In this document: piece after piece, positions 48,792 to 56,363 of the stretch
Layout of the letters: each line of letters opens with the position of its first letter
Position numbering within the stretch: the stretch's first letter is position 1
Source: Clostridiales bacterium
GTDB lineage: Bacteria; Bacillota; Clostridia; Saccharofermentanales; Saccharofermentanaceae
Assembly: GCA_017513085.1 (NCBI GenBank)
Contig: JAFWDK010000017.1
Location: forward strand, 1 to 56,809
Reading direction: 5' to 3'
DNA length: 56,809 bases
Made by a program: the position numbers and the translations under genes
Notes under the pieces: generated by a model
Told to the model about the DNA's origin: nothing
Databases searched by the model: none
What the model saw: the letters and a program-made list of their open reading frames with translations, nothing else

Positions 48792-50081
48792 TTAAGTCGT
48801 CTCTGCCGTGTCAATTCTGCTTTTTTCAAGGTATTCTTTATGAAGTCTCTCCGGAAATTCCAGTAGATCTGCCATTCTGTGCTCAAGGAGAGTTTCATTT
48901 TCAAAGTCATACCGGAGCAGATGGATCTCCAATTCATATTCATCCTTTTCGTTAAGTATCCATGTGCGTTCGGAAAGCCAGAGTTCCCCATCTATATAGA
49001 TCACCGCATGTGATTTCTCCGGATCATCTTCTTCCTGAAAAACATCAGCTGCCCGGTTGATCGTAGCACATCTGGTACGCATTTTTTCCATCTCTTTTTC
49101 TTTGACACTTGCAATCTCACTATGAATATAGTTTCCGGAAAAGCTCCGCTCCTGAGTATACGCCAGTGTCTGGTTATAAAGAAGATAACAGAATATAGGA
49201 TCCTTCTGCCAGTCATTTCCGATCTTCTTCTGATACATATCCACCAGTACATCCTCGAAAGAATAGGACACCGGTTCAGCATCCCAAAAATCGTAAGTGT
49301 AGGCATCAAAATCTTTCATGATTTTCACGATTTTCGCATTATCGTAGTCCAGTTCCTGCAAAAGGGAGACGAACATCCGGGAAGTGTTCCGGTCAAAGAG
49401 CATATCTTCCACCACATCACTTCCATATATATATTCCATCGTCGTCAGAAAATTGCATGCAGAGTAATAGGAATCGTATGACTTGGACAATGTCTTGGCT
49501 ACGTAAAGATCTGCCATACCTTCTTCGGCAAAATAACTGTTGACTAGCGGATCATCTCCATTGTACAAGGAATCTTCGACAACCGAGAAATCCCGGCCGT
49601 TATATGCCAATCTCTGTTCCGTCCCGTCGATATACCGATCTACAAAGTGCATCATCTCGTGATAAAGAATGAAGCAATTGTCAAACTCATCCCATTGATA
49701 ATATTTGTTGGAAAACAGGACCTTCTCACTGCTGCTATCATATTGTCCCCCGAATTCGATATCTCCGATCTCAAATTGAAGCTGACCCAACTTATCCAGA
49801 AAAAGAGCCTTGTTCTCATCTTGTATATGCTCCGCCACCTCCGGGAAGAGCCGGATAATAAACTCGCTTAGATCGCCGAGTTTTTTATTTTTCTCAACAC
49901 GATCCGTATATTCGAGGAAAAAAGAGTATTGTCCATGCAGTTCGTCTTGTGATATACCCAACTGCCCGGCTTTGGCAATCGCATCTTTCCGGGCCGTCGA
50001 TGCACAGCCGGACGGAAGAGCCATAGTCAACAGTATCGCTCCGTTCAGAAGTGCGTATGGAATCTTTCTTAAACTTTTCAC
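48792..50081 (-). CDS. Zinc metallopeptidase-like lipoprotein
   Basis: 429 residues. Lipobox PSGC with Cys26. HEMMH at 141-145 in CFILYHEMMHFVDRYID is an HExxH zinc site, and Glu186/Glu187 in YFAEEGMADLYVAKTLSK could provide the third ligand, as in gluzincins. The rest shows no specific family motif. It is probably a surface protease, substrate unknown. It lies between the 48275 gene and the TetR gene, on the same strand. Confidence 0.83.
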   Translation of the reverse strand: MKSLRKIPYALLNGAILLTMALPSGCASTARKDAIAKAGQLGISQDELHGQYSFFLEYTDRVEKNKKLGDLSEFIIRLFPEVAEHIQDENKALFLDKLGQLQFEIGDIEFGGQYDSSSEKVLFSNKYYQWDEFDNCFILYHEMMHFVDRYIDGTEQRLAYNGRDFSVVEDSLYNGDDPLVNSYFAEEGMADLYVAKTLSKSYDSYYSACNFLTTMEYIYGSDVVEDMLFDRNTSRMFVSLLQELDYDNAKIVKIMKDFDAYTYDFWDAEPVSYSFEDVLVDMYQKKIGNDWQKDPIFCYLLYNQTLAYTQERSFSGNYIHSEIASVKEKEMEKMRTRCATINRAADVFQEEDDPEKSHAVIYIDGELWLSERTWILNEKDEYELEIHLLRYDFENETLLEHRMADLLEFPERLHKEYLEKSRIDTAETT

Positions 50082-50105
50082 TACCTTGTTGTCCTTTATG
50101 TGTCT

Positions 50106-50687
50106 CTATCGCAAAAGCTCTTCTGTGGCTATCTTCTTTTCCCAGTCAAAAGAGACTTCAACGCCGGACATACAGGCTATGGAGGCGAGTCCGTGTGCAG
50201 ATGACCACAGTTTCAGGATATCCACCTCCTGCTCTTCCTTTGTCCTCGAGATCTTATTCTCGGCTAAATACTTCTGATAAGTCTCCTTGAGAAGCACGAA
50301 CGGCGGATAGTCTTCCTCGTAGTCTTTGCCCGGCTGGATATGCGCGACGATATTCTGACCGCTGAAAAGAAACTTGAAGTAGTCCGGCCGACGCACAAAA
50401 AAAGCCACATAGTTTCTTCCCATATCGACCAGTGCTTTTTCCGCCGAAGACGCTTCACTGACAGCCTTTTCCAATTCTGTCATGAACTGGCCGGTAACAT
50501 GTGCCTTGATCGCTTCGACCAGTTCTTCCTTGTCCTTAAAATGCGAATAAGGAGCGGCATGGGACACTTCACACAGCGCAGCTACCTTTCGTAGTGAAAG
50601 GTTCTCTTCGCCGCTCTCGTTGATGATCTTCACCCCGGCATCGATCAATGCCTGTCGTAGATTGCCATGGTGGTAGTGGTCACTCAT
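50106..50687 (-). CDS. TetR-family regulator
   Basis: 193 residues. The HTH is at about 28-48 (SLRKVAALCEVSHAAPYSHF). The C-terminal LKLWSSAHGLASIACMSGVE has the W-x-x-x-HG pattern of the WHG-type TetR C-terminal domain. Its ATG overlaps the end of the alpha/beta hydrolase gene by 8 nt, so the two form an operon with coupled translation. The two operators at 51785-51830 before the hydrolase gene are its likely binding sites, giving autoregulation of the operon. Confidence 0.94.
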   Translation of the reverse strand: MSDHYHHGNLRQALIDAGVKIINESGEENLSLRKVAALCEVSHAAPYSHFKDKEELVEAIKAHVTGQFMTELEKAVSEASSAEKALVDMGRNYVAFFVRRPDYFKFLFSGQNIVAHIQPGKDYEEDYPPFVLLKETYQKYLAENKISRTKEEQEVDILKLWSSAHGLASIACMSGVEVSFDWEKKIATEELLR

Positions 50688-51768
50688 CTGATGTCTTCTC
50701 CTTTATCGTTCTAAGTATATCACACGTCTCCTTCGGATTTTCCCAGAGTGGACTGTGCGCGGCATTCGGGATCAGATAAAACTCTTTCGCAGGGGCTCGA
50801 AGGATCGAACAGTATTCCTGTACCAGCTCCCAAGGACAGTTATAGTCATATTGACCGCTGATGAAATATGCCGGTATCGAGAGCTCCGGAATCTCGACCC
50901 GGTAATCAAAGTTCTCCGTCTCTTCGGAAAACGGCGCATGCTGATACATTTTCAGACCACGAATATAGTTGATCTTCTCCCGAACTGTGTAGCACTTCGC
51001 AAAAATGATAGGAAGAACGATCCCCTCAAATTCCGTCTTGTTCCATATCGTTCCTCCGCCTGCATCGTGGACCAGATCCACATAGTCTATCCATGCCGCG
51101 GTGCACTTTACTTTGCCGTCAGGCAGGTGTTCCACCATGCCTTCAAGTTTTTTCAGATCAGCATTATCGTTTCTGGACGTAAAGACATCCTTCATGAATC
51201 CATACATCAAAGTGTCCCGATCCGGTGAATCGGTCACCGTCTGTGCCATATCGATCAGTGCGGCATAATCTTCCGGATACTGTTTCGCCGCACGAAGCGC
51301 AATATGTGTTCCTCCCGAAAAGCCCATAAGATAGATCTTCTTTTTTCCAAACCTTTCCTTCAGATACTGCGTTACGGTGTGGGTATCTTTCAGAAGGTTT
51401 TCCATCGTGATGCTATCCGTATCGATACTGCTGTCATAGGCAATGCCCATGCCCCGATAATCCCAGTACACCACAGTAAAATCTTCTTCCAGACACATGT
51501 CCTTATACTTGTCCGTATAGACATAATCATCAGAACCGGGACCGCTCGATACAAGGAGCAGGACAGGATTATCTGTATTGGTACTGTTAATGAAGAAGCC
51601 GCTCGGCGCCCCGTTGACCTCCATGACGAATTTCTCCGACAGACTCTTCTCCCCGTCGTATTTCCGTATCGTTCCCGGGCTCAAAATAACCCAGATGATA
51701 TATAGCAACGCGACTATGCCCAGGAGGATCCCTAATATGATCAACATCTTTTTTCCTGCCTTTTTCAT
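50680..51768 (-). CDS. Membrane-anchored alpha/beta hydrolase
   Basis: 362 residues from the ATG at 51768 (GGAG 9 nt upstream). One N-terminal helix (about 7-27) anchors the enzyme to the outside of the membrane. The alpha/beta hydrolase core shows the oxyanion strand LLLVSSGPGSDDY, WDYRGMGIAYDSS, the nucleophile elbow GFSGG (Ser in YLMGFSGGTHIALRAAK), the acid Asp in YFISGQYDYNCPWE and the His in IPNAAHSPLW. It resembles proline iminopeptidase-like hydrolases, but the substrate is unknown. It is the first gene of the operon with TetR, behind the operator/promoter at 51785-51830. Confidence 0.92.
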   Translation of the reverse strand: MKKAGKKMLIILGILLGIVALLYIIWVILSPGTIRKYDGEKSLSEKFVMEVNGAPSGFFINSTNTDNPVLLLVSSGPGSDDYVYTDKYKDMCLEEDFTVVYWDYRGMGIAYDSSIDTDSITMENLLKDTHTVTQYLKERFGKKKIYLMGFSGGTHIALRAAKQYPEDYAALIDMAQTVTDSPDRDTLMYGFMKDVFTSRNDNADLKKLEGMVEHLPDGKVKCTAAWIDYVDLVHDAGGGTIWNKTEFEGIVLPIIFAKCYTVREKINYIRGLKMYQHAPFSEETENFDYRVEIPELSIPAYFISGQYDYNCPWELVQEYCSILRAPAKEFYLIPNAAHSPLWENPKETCDILRTIKEKTSDE

Positions 51769-51784
51769 CGTTATTGTCTCCAAT

Positions 51785-51830
51785 CTTTACACTGTAAAGT
51801 TATTATAGCATCAATCTTTACACTGTCAAG
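51785..51830 (-). promoter_or_regulatory. Promoter with two operators, hydrolase-TetR operon
   Basis: Minus strand: CTTGACAGTGTAAAG (51830-51816) contains the -35 TTGACA; 16 bp later comes TATAAT; then CTTTACAGTGTAAAG (51799-51785), a perfect 7-1-7 inverted repeat. The two 15-mers differ at one base, the one that makes TTGACA, and start 31 bp apart, on the same face of the helix. A dimer pair bound here would cover the -35 box and the start site. Confidence 0.85.
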
Positions 51831-51914
51831 TTTCGAGCGCATCGAGAAAGAGTCAGAATAATCGATGCAAAACACCCTTTGTAAACGTCATGCATCGCTT
51901 TTTCAGATGCCCTC

Positions 51915-51962
51915 TTGACATCCTTAGACTATCGGAGTAGTACGGACTATAGAAATAGTCTG
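51915..51962 (+). promoter_or_regulatory. Promoter and candidate BlaI operator
   Basis: TTGACA at 51915-51920; a weak -10 (TAGTAC) 17 bp on. GACTAT and ATAGTC form an inverted repeat at 51946-51961, and AGACTAT at 51927-51933 is a further half-site. These are suitable sites for the BlaI-type repressor encoded next. Confidence 0.5.
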
Positions 51963-51974
51963 GAGGTTCCGATT

Positions 51975-52331
51975 ATGAACGAGAAACTGTTTGACAGTGA
52001 AGCAAAGGTCATGGAGATCTTGTGGGAAAGAGGTCCTCTTTCCGCAAAAGAAATCAGTCTGATTGCTGCCGACTCCATCGGTTGGAATAAAAACACGACA
52101 TATACTGTGATCAAGAAACTGGAGGCCAAAGGATTCATCCGACGGGATGAGCCGGGGTTCATCTGTACACCTCTGGTATCGCAGAATGAAGTACAGAAGA
52201 ATGAAGCAGAATCCCTGTTGAAGAAGTTCTTCGGCGGTTCTCGAAAAGCACTTTTCTCCGCGCTTCTGGAAGACGAGAAACTTACTGACCGTGAAATTGA
52301 AGAACTGAGAGATCTGATCGACAAAAGGTGA
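51975..52331 (+). CDS. BlaI/MecI-family transcriptional repressor
   Basis: 118 residues from the ATG at 51975 (GGAGG 8 nt upstream). It is a winged helix of the BlaI type: SEAKVMEILWERGPLSAKEI, NKNTTYTVIKKLEAKGFIRR, then a C-terminal dimer helix (LTDREIEELRDLIDK). It is cotranscribed with an M56 peptidase. In the classic system the peptidase cleaves the repressor after a signal. No beta-lactamase or penicillin-binding protein gene is present here; a lipoprotein follows instead. Confidence 0.95.
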   Translation: MNEKLFDSEAKVMEILWERGPLSAKEISLIAADSIGWNKNTTYTVIKKLEAKGFIRRDEPGFICTPLVSQNEVQKNEAESLLKKFFGGSRKALFSALLEDEKLTDREIEELRDLIDKR

Positions 52332-52336
52332 TCACA

Positions 52337-53251
52337 ATGTTGGGAGAAGTTTTTTACTGGATCTTCAATATGAGTATCGTTGCCTCTGTTATGGGTCTGA
52401 TCGTGCTTGCCATTCGGAAAGCGCGGTTCATTCCACACAGAGTGTCGGTGTTCCTATGGATCATCCCGTTCTTCCGCATGTGCATTCCCTTCGGACTGAA
52501 CAGCCGCTATAGTCTGATGACTTTGATCTCTAAATTCACGACACGTACGGTTCCCGTTTATACGCCTGCTGAAAGTCTTGAATTGTCATACATAAATACT
52601 TTGATGGCCGCGGATAGTTATTCTCCCATTACTTATAAGTCCATACTCATCGAAAAAGTCTTCTCGATCGCCTCCCTGATCTGGATGATCGTGGCGCTGG
52701 CTCTGATCCTGACTCTTCTGATCCTCTATTTCACCACGACGCGCACACTCCGGGATGCCAGGCTTCTGGAAGGGAATATATATTTTTCGGATAAGATAGA
52801 AGGCCCTGCCGTTTATGGAATTATCCGGCCTCGGATCCTTCTTCCGGCGCAAATGCCGGAAAAAGACAGAAAATATGTTATTCTCCACGAGCAGACTCAT
52901 ATCCGCAGAAAGGACAATCTTTGGAGATTGCTCGCTTTTCTGATTGCCGCAGTACACTGGTACAATCCTCTTTCCTGGATCTTTCTGAAAGCTTTTCTTT
53001 CTGATCTGGAACTGGCTTGCGACGAAGCTGCAACCGCCGAATACGACATCAAAGATCGGAAAGAATATGCACGTGCACTTCTCAACTGTACGCCCAGAAA
53101 GAATGTCTTCGTTGCGTCTTTCGGAGGCGCGAAGGTTCGACTGAGGATCGAAAACGTGTTATCCCGGAAACCGATGACACTTTTTTCCACTATAGGCTTT
53201 ACAGCGCTGGTAATAGCAATTATATATGTCCTGCTTACCAATGCAGGATGA
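52337..53251 (+). CDS. M56-family (BlaR1-like) membrane peptidase without sensor domain
   Basis: 304 residues from the ATG at 52337; a GTG at 52328 overlapping the BlaI stop is possible. Several transmembrane helices flank the protease domain. The zinc site is HEQTH (184-188) in YVILHEQTHIRRKDNLWRLL, with a third ligand likely in LELACDEAATAEY. Its length is about half of BlaR1, and the chain ends after the last helix, so the penicillin-sensing domain is absent. The signal must come from elsewhere, perhaps the following lipoprotein. Confidence 0.93.
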   Translation: MLGEVFYWIFNMSIVASVMGLIVLAIRKARFIPHRVSVFLWIIPFFRMCIPFGLNSRYSLMTLISKFTTRTVPVYTPAESLELSYINTLMAADSYSPITYKSILIEKVFSIASLIWMIVALALILTLLILYFTTTRTLRDARLLEGNIYFSDKIEGPAVYGIIRPRILLPAQMPEKDRKYVILHEQTHIRRKDNLWRLLAFLIAAVHWYNPLSWIFLKAFLSDLELACDEAATAEYDIKDRKEYARALLNCTPRKNVFVASFGGAKVRLRIENVLSRKPMTLFSTIGFTALVIAIIYVLLTNAG

Positions 53252-53267
53252 TGAAAGGAGAAAGATT

Positions 53268-53921
53268 ATGAAAAAGATCATCACTATATTACTGGTGGCT
53301 CTGTCCATCACAATGTCCGCTGCATGTACGAATAAAAGCGAGGAAAGCAAAATGACCCAGTCTTCTCTTTCGGTCTTTCAAGTCCAAGCAGATGAATCAC
53401 TTTTCCAGAAGGTATGCTCTGCTGATGAGGCTCTGGCAGAGGCAAAAAAATCTAACACCGTTGTTTTCGAAACACACGGGTGTTCTTCGGGAAAGAAAGT
53501 CTGGAAACAATTCTATGATGCCGTTACTGCCGGAACTCCTGCGTCCGTGCTCTGTGCAGATTATTATGTGCTGGATCGAGCACATGTGAGCAACGAATTG
53601 TACGAACAAGAGAAAGATGACTATCCTGTGTTATATTTCAGCTTGATCGAATATAACGGCAAGGAGTTCACCATATCGACCCGGAACAGTACATCTTCTG
53701 AAATCGAATCGAAGAAAACTTATAAGTATCTCCTTCACATGACCGGTCAGGCTCCGGAATTATCCATGATCAAAGAATACGATCGATACGTTCTGGCAAA
53801 CGATCATACCTTAACATGGGAGAAAATCGAGCATTCACTTTTCAGTTCACAATCGCAGGATTGGATCGACTTTAATGACGTCTACCATGACTTCGACAAC
53901 TTTTACGGTGACGATGTCTGA
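53268..53921 (+). CDS. Lipoprotein, possible sensor for the BlaI-M56 pair
   Basis: 217 residues from the ATG at 53268 (AAAGGAG 7 nt upstream). Lipobox SAAC with Cys20. No family recognised; DEALAEAKKSNTVVFETHG and ISTRNSTSSEIESKKTYKYLL suggest an alpha/beta extracellular domain. It starts 16 nt after the M56 gene, so the three genes are an operon. The lack of a sensor in the peptidase makes it a candidate input protein or a target. Confidence 0.85.
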   Translation: MKKIITILLVALSITMSAACTNKSEESKMTQSSLSVFQVQADESLFQKVCSADEALAEAKKSNTVVFETHGCSSGKKVWKQFYDAVTAGTPASVLCADYYVLDRAHVSNELYEQEKDDYPVLYFSLIEYNGKEFTISTRNSTSSEIESKKTYKYLLHMTGQAPELSMIKEYDRYVLANDHTLTWEKIEHSLFSSQSQDWIDFNDVYHDFDNFYGDDV

Positions 53922-53955
53922 TGCGAATGCAACATGCAAGATCGAATATCTGTAT

Positions 53956-54414
53956 CTAGCACTCACGCATTAAGGCAAAAGCACTTCGTATTATCCTCTC
54001 ATTCAATGGATTGAGGTTTTCAGGAAGATCTTTCTCGGAGAAAAAACTTTGCTCCAGTACTTCCTCTTCCTGTATCTTCAATACACCATGATATTTCCGG
54101 CAGATGTACACGATCCCTGCCACATAGATCTCATCTCCGTTAGGGTAGATATAGTGCGTTTGTGTTCCGGATTCATCTGTGAAGAATTCAAGTTCTTCGC
54201 AGATGAGTCCGGATTCTTCCTGTGCTTCTCTTCGAGCGCACTCTTCGAAACTCTCTCCAAGTTCCATCGATCCCCCGGGATATCCCCAGAAACTGTTGTC
54301 TGCGCGTTTCTGTAGAAGGATCTCGTTTTTTTCGTTGATAAAAATGACGCATGCACTGGCCATGATCAGTGGTCGGTGGCCCAGTTCTTTCCGAATATCC
54401 AGAATATATCCCAT
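53956..54414 (-). CDS. Nudix hydrolase
   Basis: 152 residues from the ATG at 54414 (AGAGGTG 9 nt upstream); an earlier GTG (54426) overlaps that site. The Nudix box (47-70) reads GGSMELGESFEECARREAQE then ESGL, a full match. The N-terminal MGYILDIRKELGHRPLIM and the ADNSFWGYPGG stretch are typical of ADP-ribose or NTP-type bacterial Nudix enzymes. It is convergent with the BlaI-M56-lipoprotein operon and appears monocistronic. Confidence 0.94.
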   Translation of the reverse strand: MGYILDIRKELGHRPLIMASACVIFINEKNEILLQKRADNSFWGYPGGSMELGESFEECARREAQEESGLICEELEFFTDESGTQTHYIYPNGDEIYVAGIVYICRKYHGVLKIQEEEVLEQSFFSEKDLPENLNPLNERIIRSAFALMREC

Positions 54415-54668
54415 TGTATAACTCACCTCTCGTTTCTAAGGACTTGTTTGTATTTTACAATCGCACTATAAAGCATGCCCCAAGGGGAGAGTCAATAGCT
54501 CTTTCTTTGCATTGGATCGGCGCAGAAGAGAAGATTCCTTCGTGATGTATACCTGTCGTATCTTTTCTTTTTCCGCATGGATTTGTTATCATTATGGCGT
54601 GGCGGGAACAGGTTCATGAAGCGGAAACAATTTGCATAACCGCTTCTGAAAACAAGGAGGTATGATCC
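54415..54668. other. Divergent intergenic region
   Basis: No gene seen. It separates the Nudix gene (minus) from the ProC-like gene (plus). TTGTTATCATTATGGCG lies near 54582-54598; a clear promoter box pair was not identified. CCCCAAGGGG at 54479-54488 is a short palindrome of unknown use. Confidence 0.35.
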
Positions 54669-55484
54669 ATGAAAGTTGGAATCATCGGCTTTGGAAGCAT
54701 GGGTAGGATGATGGCAGAGAAGTTCGCCGCGTCCGGACTTCTCGACAAGGACTCGCTTCTTCTATCCAGCCGTTCCCCGGAGAAACTTCGCGATGCGAAG
54801 AAATGGGCCACGGTCTTCCACAACAACGCGGAACTCGCATCATCTGCAGACATTGTCTTTCTGTGTCTCCGGCCTTTCGATCTGAAAGGCGTTCTGGAAG
54901 AGATCCGCGATTCTATCAAAGAAGATGCCCTTGTGGTATCCCTAAACGGTAGTGTCTCGTTTATAAATCTACAAAAGAGCTTGCCTCGTGCGTGCAGGAT
55001 CGCCAAAGTGATCCCGAGCGTAACGGCCGAAGTGGACCGCTCGCAAACTCTGGTTTGTTATAACGAACTGGTTTCCACTGAAGATAAAGGTAATCTCAAG
55101 CGTCTTCTCGTCTGCATGGGAAACGTGATCGAACTTCCCGAAAAGGAACTGGGAATGGGTTCCGAACTTGTCAGCTGTATGCCGGGATTTATCGCTTCGA
55201 TCTTCGACGTGATCGTAAAGGCCTCGGAAGAACATACAACCATTCCGCATGACCAGATCGTACACATGGTCCTTCAGACCATGATTGCCACCGGTGAACT
55301 CATGTTGGAAAAAGACATGTCATTCGAAGACGTTGTCACCCGAGTAGCCACTCCAGGCGGTATTACGGAAGAGGGAACGAAAGTCGTCTACGAGAACTTT
55401 CCGGAAACGGCGCGAGTGCTTTTCGAGAAGACATTGGAGAAAAGAAAACTAACTGCGCAAAAAGCGGAGTCGCAATTTGATTAA
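54669..55484 (+). CDS. Pyrroline-5-carboxylate reductase-like protein
   Basis: 271 residues. The Rossmann NADP-binding loop is GFGSMG (7-12) near the start. The C-terminal dimer helix carries the family motif, here VATPGGITEEGTKVV (VTSPGGTT type). The central IPSVTAEVDRSQTLVCYN fits the (VMPNTP...) part of ProC, with some divergence, so a related imine reductase is possible. It catalyses the last step of proline synthesis in typical members. AGGAGG lies 8 nt before the ATG. It is followed after 22 nt by a HAD gene, probably cotranscribed. Confidence 0.9.
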   Translation: MKVGIIGFGSMGRMMAEKFAASGLLDKDSLLLSSRSPEKLRDAKKWATVFHNNAELASSADIVFLCLRPFDLKGVLEEIRDSIKEDALVVSLNGSVSFINLQKSLPRACRIAKVIPSVTAEVDRSQTLVCYNELVSTEDKGNLKRLLVCMGNVIELPEKELGMGSELVSCMPGFIASIFDVIVKASEEHTTIPHDQIVHMVLQTMIATGELMLEKDMSFEDVVTRVATPGGITEEGTKVVYENFPETARVLFEKTLEKRKLTAQKAESQFD

Positions 55485-55506
55485 TCTGATTCTTTGAGGT
55501 GTCATA

Positions 55507-56187
55507 ATGATAAAGGCTGTAGTGTTCGATATGTTTGAAACCTTGATCACACTGTTTACGGAGCACACTTACTTCGGTGAAGATGCTGCATCCGATGCAG
55601 GCGTTGACCCGGTCTTATACCGGAAAGTCTGGCATGAGAATGAGACGGATCGTACGACAGGAAAGATCACGATTGAAGAAGGGATCGCCGAAACACTCCG
55701 GAAACTGGGTGTGTATTCGGATGAACTGTTGGAGACCATCGTCGGCAAGCGCCTCTTCGCTCTGCAAGAAACCTTCGATCAGATACCGGACGATTCGATG
55801 GCACTTCTCGAAGGATTGAAAAGCAGAGGCATCAAGATCGGTCTGATCACGAATACTTTCTCCGATGAACGCAGCCTGATCCGGAATTCAAAACTCATCC
55901 CGTATTTCGATGCGGTCCGTATCTCCTACGAAGAAGGTATTCTGAAGCCGGATCCTCGGCTGTATTTATCGATCATGGAAGAGCTCGGCGTGAAGCCGGA
56001 AGAGTGCCTCTACGTCGGTGACGGTGGTTCACGCGAATTGTATGCCGCGCGCGATGTCGGCATGAAACCTCTTCAAGCATCCTGGTTTCGGGAACGTGCT
56101 TTCGAACCGCACATTCCCTGCCCGGCACTGTCGGAATTCCCGCAGGTCATGCATCAGCTGGATGTTCTGGATCACCTTAAACTATAA
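55507..56187 (+). CDS. HAD-superfamily hydrolase, haloacid dehalogenase-like
   Basis: 226 residues. Motif I is FDMFETL with the nucleophile Asp8; the second Asp, the general acid in phosphatases, is replaced by Phe10, as in haloacid dehalogenase-type members. Motif II is ITNT, motif III LKPDP, and motif IV GDGGSREL. The cap (about 18-90) is helical. Activity as phosphatase or dehalogenase cannot be decided from sequence. It follows the ProC-like gene by 22 nt, with TTGAGGTG before the ATG. Confidence 0.92.
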   Translation: MIKAVVFDMFETLITLFTEHTYFGEDAASDAGVDPVLYRKVWHENETDRTTGKITIEEGIAETLRKLGVYSDELLETIVGKRLFALQETFDQIPDDSMALLEGLKSRGIKIGLITNTFSDERSLIRNSKLIPYFDAVRISYEEGILKPDPRLYLSIMEELGVKPEECLYVGDGGSRELYAARDVGMKPLQASWFRERAFEPHIPCPALSEFPQVMHQLDVLDHLKL

Positions 56188-56226
56188 ATCGGATAAGATT
56201 GAAGAAAGTGGCAATCGTTGTCCGAT
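56188..56226 (+). terminator. Hairpin immediately after the HAD gene
   Basis: ATCGGATAAGATTG (56188-56201) pairs with CAATCGTTGTCCGAT (56212-56226) over 14 positions with one bulge and one G-U. There is no T-run after it. It begins right after the stop codon. Confidence 0.65.
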
Positions 56227-56308
56227 CAACAATCCTCAGCAGCGCGTCAATTATATGGGAAATTGCTCAAATCGTGAGGTCACCCGACAAGTTCGGATTG
56301 GGGCCGGT

Positions 56309-56363
56309 GGTGAGCGGGTGGCGAGCGGTTGGTGAGCGGGTGGCGAGCTTGTGGTGAGCTGCG
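56309..56363 (+). repeat. Five 11-bp G-rich tandem repeats
   Basis: Units at 56309, 56320, 56331, 56342 and 56353: GGTGAGCGGGT, GGCGAGCGGTT, GGTGAGCGGGT, GGCGAGCTTGT, GGTGAGCTGCG. The period of 11 bp is one helical turn, and units 1 and 3 are identical. GGGGCCGGTGG just before may be a further degenerate unit. No frame of the repeat looks coding. Confidence 0.75.
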
